Assembly: GCA_027382625.1 (NCBI GenBank)
Contig: JAJKFJ010023923.1
Coordinates: forward strand, 1 to 30,352
Source: Tetmemena sp. SeJ-2015
Lineage: Eukaryota > Ciliophora > Spirotrichea > Sporadotrichida > Oxytrichidae
Direction of reading: 5' to 3'
Length of the DNA: 30,352 nucleotides
Shown: piece after piece, positions 28,146-30,352 of the stretch
Layout of the letters: every line of letters begins with the position of its first letter
Position numbering within the stretch: the first letter of the stretch is position 1
Notes under the pieces: model-generated
Databases searched by the model: none
What the model saw: the letters and a program-made list of their open reading frames with translations, nothing else
What the model was told of the DNA's origin: nothing
Position numbers and translations under genes: made by a program

Positions 28146-29594
28146 ATGGAATACAAAAGAAGTCAAGTAGTCATGAGCCATCCTGAAGTTCAAACTTTTG
28201 ATAATATGCCTTAGAATAGAGGAGAGGAATAATTATTATTTTAAAAAAAAATTCTGTTAAAGGACTAGATCGTAAGCTCAATAGAAATGAATTAAGAAAA
28301 GCAGGAACTCATTCCTTAATAGAAAAGTCATATTTAAAAATAAATTAGAAAGGCTTTGTTGCCAAAATTAAGCCAATCCTAGGGATGCTTTGCATGGTTG
28401 GTTCGATGCTGCTGCTTAAACTCCCAAATATTTTTTTATTGCTTGTTTTTACTTCTCTTACTTTCAAGAGATTGAAAAAGTTGAATCCAAATTATACATT
28501 TTGCGAGATGATGCTTACTAGAGGATCATTTTAATTCGTAATATTTTCTATTCAGCTCTTCTTTTTTCAATAGCATATTTAAAAAGTTACTCGAATCCAG
28601 TACATCTATGTGTTTGTGAGATGATTATAATTAATTGTAATTGATTTAAGCTAAATATATAGATGTACGCTGACCACAACCACTATGTACTTTTATTGGT
28701 ATGCAATTCAAAAGCTCACAATAAGTCTCATGGCTGTTATTACCTATCTTGTACCCATAGTAACTATGATTCTATCAAATATACTTCTTAAAGAAACTAA
28801 TAAGCCTGTCGAGATCATTAAAAATAAAAAATAAATCTTTAACTTAGTGGCCTGCCTTGCTGGAATAATTTTGGTGATGTACAATAATTTAATGAAAGAT
28901 TTGTTCTCTTGAGATACTAGCAATGATTCTTCTACTTCTTTAGAAAAGGATAATTAGCATCTTCCGTCTTTATTCAATTTATAATTTACAATGGATACTA
29001 TATTATTGTGTGCTTTTGCCTAGGTAGTTACAACCTCAGCCACCTATTTGATAATAAGAAAGATCAGATCTGTTCACTTTTCAATTGTAAATGCTAGCTT
29101 TGGAGTTTTCTTGTTTATCGTTTCCTTTATATTATGGATCACAATAAGAAATAACGTTCCGCAATCTTTTTTATATAATGTAGAATAATTATTTATTTTA
29201 TCTTATAATAATTTTATAAAATCTTACTATGAGAGTTTCAATTATAGTGAGTAGCTGACATTAATTTTTTTGATTGGTATTTTCTCAACTCTGACGAATC
29301 AACTTTGGATTATAGCAGCTCAGCTTGACAAAGCGAGTAGAATTGCCTCTTTAGACTATCTTGGAATAGTATTTTCTTATGCAGGTGACATAATTTTATG
29401 TTTAAATAAATTATTTATTATGAATCAATAAATTTTGCATGGATACTAAATGAGAGCTATTGAGCTTTTAGGAGTTGCAATCATTATAGCAATGAAAGAA
29501 CGATTTAATTTAAGTTTAATAGTTATATTTTGTTGCTAATATTGGGAGCTCTTCCCTTATCATGGTTCTAAAGTATTTGAATAAATTAGACTGA
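28146..29594 (+). CDS. DMT/EamA-like transporter paralogue 3, four IESs
   Basis: The best-preserved copy. Start MEYKRSQVVMSHPEVQTFDN. After a one-base step in an A9 run (28243-28251) the frame runs KNSVKGLDRKLNRNELRKAG to KIKPILGMLCMVGS, then KKLNPNYTFCEMMLTRGSFQ, TTTTMYFYWYAIQKLTISLM, VITYLVPIVTMILSNILLKE and, after a polar loop, QLWIIAAQLDKASRIASLDY, ending LIMVLKYLNKLD with TGA at 29592-29594. The alternation of hydrophobic segments and the two-fold repeat fit the DMT fold. Four IESs are present (TGCTT, AGATG, AATTTT, ATT). The TGCTT and AATTTT elements are multiples of three without stops. One in-frame TGA (28910-28912) lies in the polar loop, with the same frame open on both sides, so the copy may be interrupted, read through or mis-sequenced there. 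Confidence 0.78.
28413..28444. other. IES site 0, paralogue 3, pointer TGCTT, 27 bp, in frame
   Basis: TGCTT at 28413-28417 and 28440-28444. Removing 27 bp gives GSMLLLVFTSLTFKRLKKLN, equal in length to paralogue 1. Left in place it would add nine codons without a stop. Confidence 0.8.
28619..28665. other. IES site alpha, paralogue 3, pointer AGATG, 42 bp
   Basis: AGATG at 28619-28623 and 28661-28665. Removal gives IYVFVRCTLTTTTMYFYWYA, matching the uninterrupted paralogue 2. Confidence 0.92.
28910..28912 (+). other. In-frame TGA within paralogue 3
   Basis: TTG TTC TCT TGA GAT ACT: the frame is open for well over 100 codons on both sides and aligned with the other copies. It falls in a variable polar loop. 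It may be nonsense, a base error or decoded. Confidence 0.6.
29392..29436. other. IES site beta, paralogue 3, pointer AATTTT, 39 bp, in frame
   Basis: AATTTT at 29392-29397 and 29431-29436. Removing 39 bp gives YAGDIILHGYQM, aligned with paralogue 1. Unremoved it adds 13 codons without TGA. Confidence 0.8.
29483..29543. other. IES site gamma, paralogue 3, pointer ATT, 58 bp
   Basis: ATT at 29483-29485 and 29541-29543. Removal gives GVAIIGSSSLIMVLKYLNKL and the stop, as in paralogue 1. Confidence 0.65.
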
Positions 29595-30077
29595 ATACAC
29601 TCACTTATCATTAGATAATTAATACATTTGAAAAGAAGACATCATAGACAATTATTTATCTTCTTACTTTAAAATATGTACCAAAATTTTATTATCAATA
29701 AGCATCTATCTCTATATTAAAAAAATAAAATAAAGAATTAAAAATAAATCAATTTCGTTTCTTATCTTTAATTAACCTTAGACATTAAAACAAATAATAT
29801 TTGGGAATTATATAATTTGGTGAATTGAACCAGTTTAAAATGAATAATTTGGGAAAATTCTTATTTCCTATTATGCTTCTATAATTTTTTTAATATCAGA
29901 TATCGAATATGCCATTCTAGCAATATTTTATTTATTTAGCTTTATTAATTATTATAAAATTTTAAAGTTTTTATTTAAGTTCTCACTCTTAAAAATACAA
30001 ATATGGGTAAAAATATATAATTAAAATAATGTAGGCATAATCATTAAGACACATGTTTTCAATCTTTTAAGTTTTCA
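29595..30077. other. AT-rich spacer after the transporter array
   Basis: About 480 bp, extremely A/T-rich. No coding frame I would defend. Confidence 0.5.
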
Positions 30078-30352
30078 ATGGATTCAATTAACAAAAGAAA
30101 AGAGCATAGCCAAAAACAATTACCAACTGTAAATGATATAGAAATATAATTATAGAATTTGTAGACTCATAGACTAAATTAAAGTTAATAAGATCGGCAC
30201 TTATCAATTTATCAATGACTGCTTACTTATAGCACAATTTATTTCTCCAATTATTCCTTCGTTAATGTTTATTTACAATATTTATTATATCATTTAGAAC
30301 ATCCTTATAGCAAAATTTTTGAATTCATAGAGTAATTTATTCCATATTATCT
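30078..30352 (+). CDS. Possible 5' end of another gene, cut by window edge
   Basis: ATG at 30078 opens a hydrophilic frame (MDSINKRKEHSQKQLPTVND) with several TAA/TAG read as Gln, then shifts phase near 30190, after which a hydrophobic frame follows to the edge. A polar N-terminus followed by hydrophobic sequence resembles the layout of the three upstream transporters, so a fourth copy is possible, but the diagnostic motifs are not reached. Confidence 0.35.

Noticed and set aside
28611..28660. GT...ATAG intron instead of an IES at site alpha of transporter copy 3
   Set aside because: One GT-AG choice can keep phase, but it replaces the Arg-Cys codons; the AGATG pointer junction reproduces the residue order of copy 2 exactly.
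1..30352. Bacterial, phage or mobile-element locus
   Set aside because: Introns, reassigned stop codons and pointer-bounded inserts point to ciliate germline DNA; no transposase, integrase or terminal inverted repeats were recognised.
1..30352. Scrambled or inverted MDS order
   Set aside because: All junctions I could resolve join neighbouring segments in linear order on one strand; unresolved genes leave the possibility open, but I saw no positive case.

Overview
The window looks like germline (micronuclear) DNA of a spirotrich ciliate, most likely a hypotrich/stichotrich of the Oxytricha-Stylonychia kind. Two lines of evidence support this. First, TAA and TAG are read as glutamine throughout long protein-like frames, and TGA is the stop. 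Second, the genes are interrupted by short AT-rich segments that do not behave as introns. Each is bounded by a short direct repeat (3 to 14 bp, a different sequence each time), and removing one repeat plus the segment restores the frame exactly. That is the signature of internal eliminated sequences (IESs) between macronuclear-destined segments (MDSs), with pointers at the junctions. I place 26 such elements by eye, most with in-frame junctions and several confirmed by paralogues. The pointers do not share a TA core, which argues against Paramecium. All junctions found are in linear order, so I see no scrambled gene. Ordinary GT-AG introns (19 to about 180 nt) are also present.

Layout. 1-353: 5' part of a minus-strand gene that runs off the left edge. 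486-about 1140: a small plus-strand gene in head-to-head orientation with it. 1126-1674: a minus-strand gene that overlaps the previous one tail to tail. 1675-2796: AT-rich spacer. 2797-5153 and 5487-5789: a plus-strand coiled-coil-containing gene and a probable final segment. 5882-9760: a large plus-strand gene of about 1,050 codons with four IESs. 9869-21987: six minus-strand genes in tandem. These are a charged coiled-coil protein, a secreted protein with a signal peptide, an ankyrin-repeat protein with three IESs, and three unrecognised basic or coiled-coil proteins. About 22480-23402: another minus-strand gene. 23646-29594: three tandem plus-strand paralogues of a drug/metabolite transporter (DMT/EamA-like) membrane protein, rich in IESs. 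30078-30352: the start of a further possible gene cut by the right edge.

The transporter array is the most informative part. Its three copies act as controls for one another. They share IES positions, but with different pointers, lengths and IES sequences; one copy lacks an IES that the other two have; and one copy carries IESs that are multiples of three without stops. One IES uses a 14-bp pointer next to an (ACTTT)6 microsatellite.

Many frames also shift by one base at short homopolymers. The number and spread of these shifts suggest sequencing or assembly indels rather than biology. They mean that the exact protein lengths given here are approximate.
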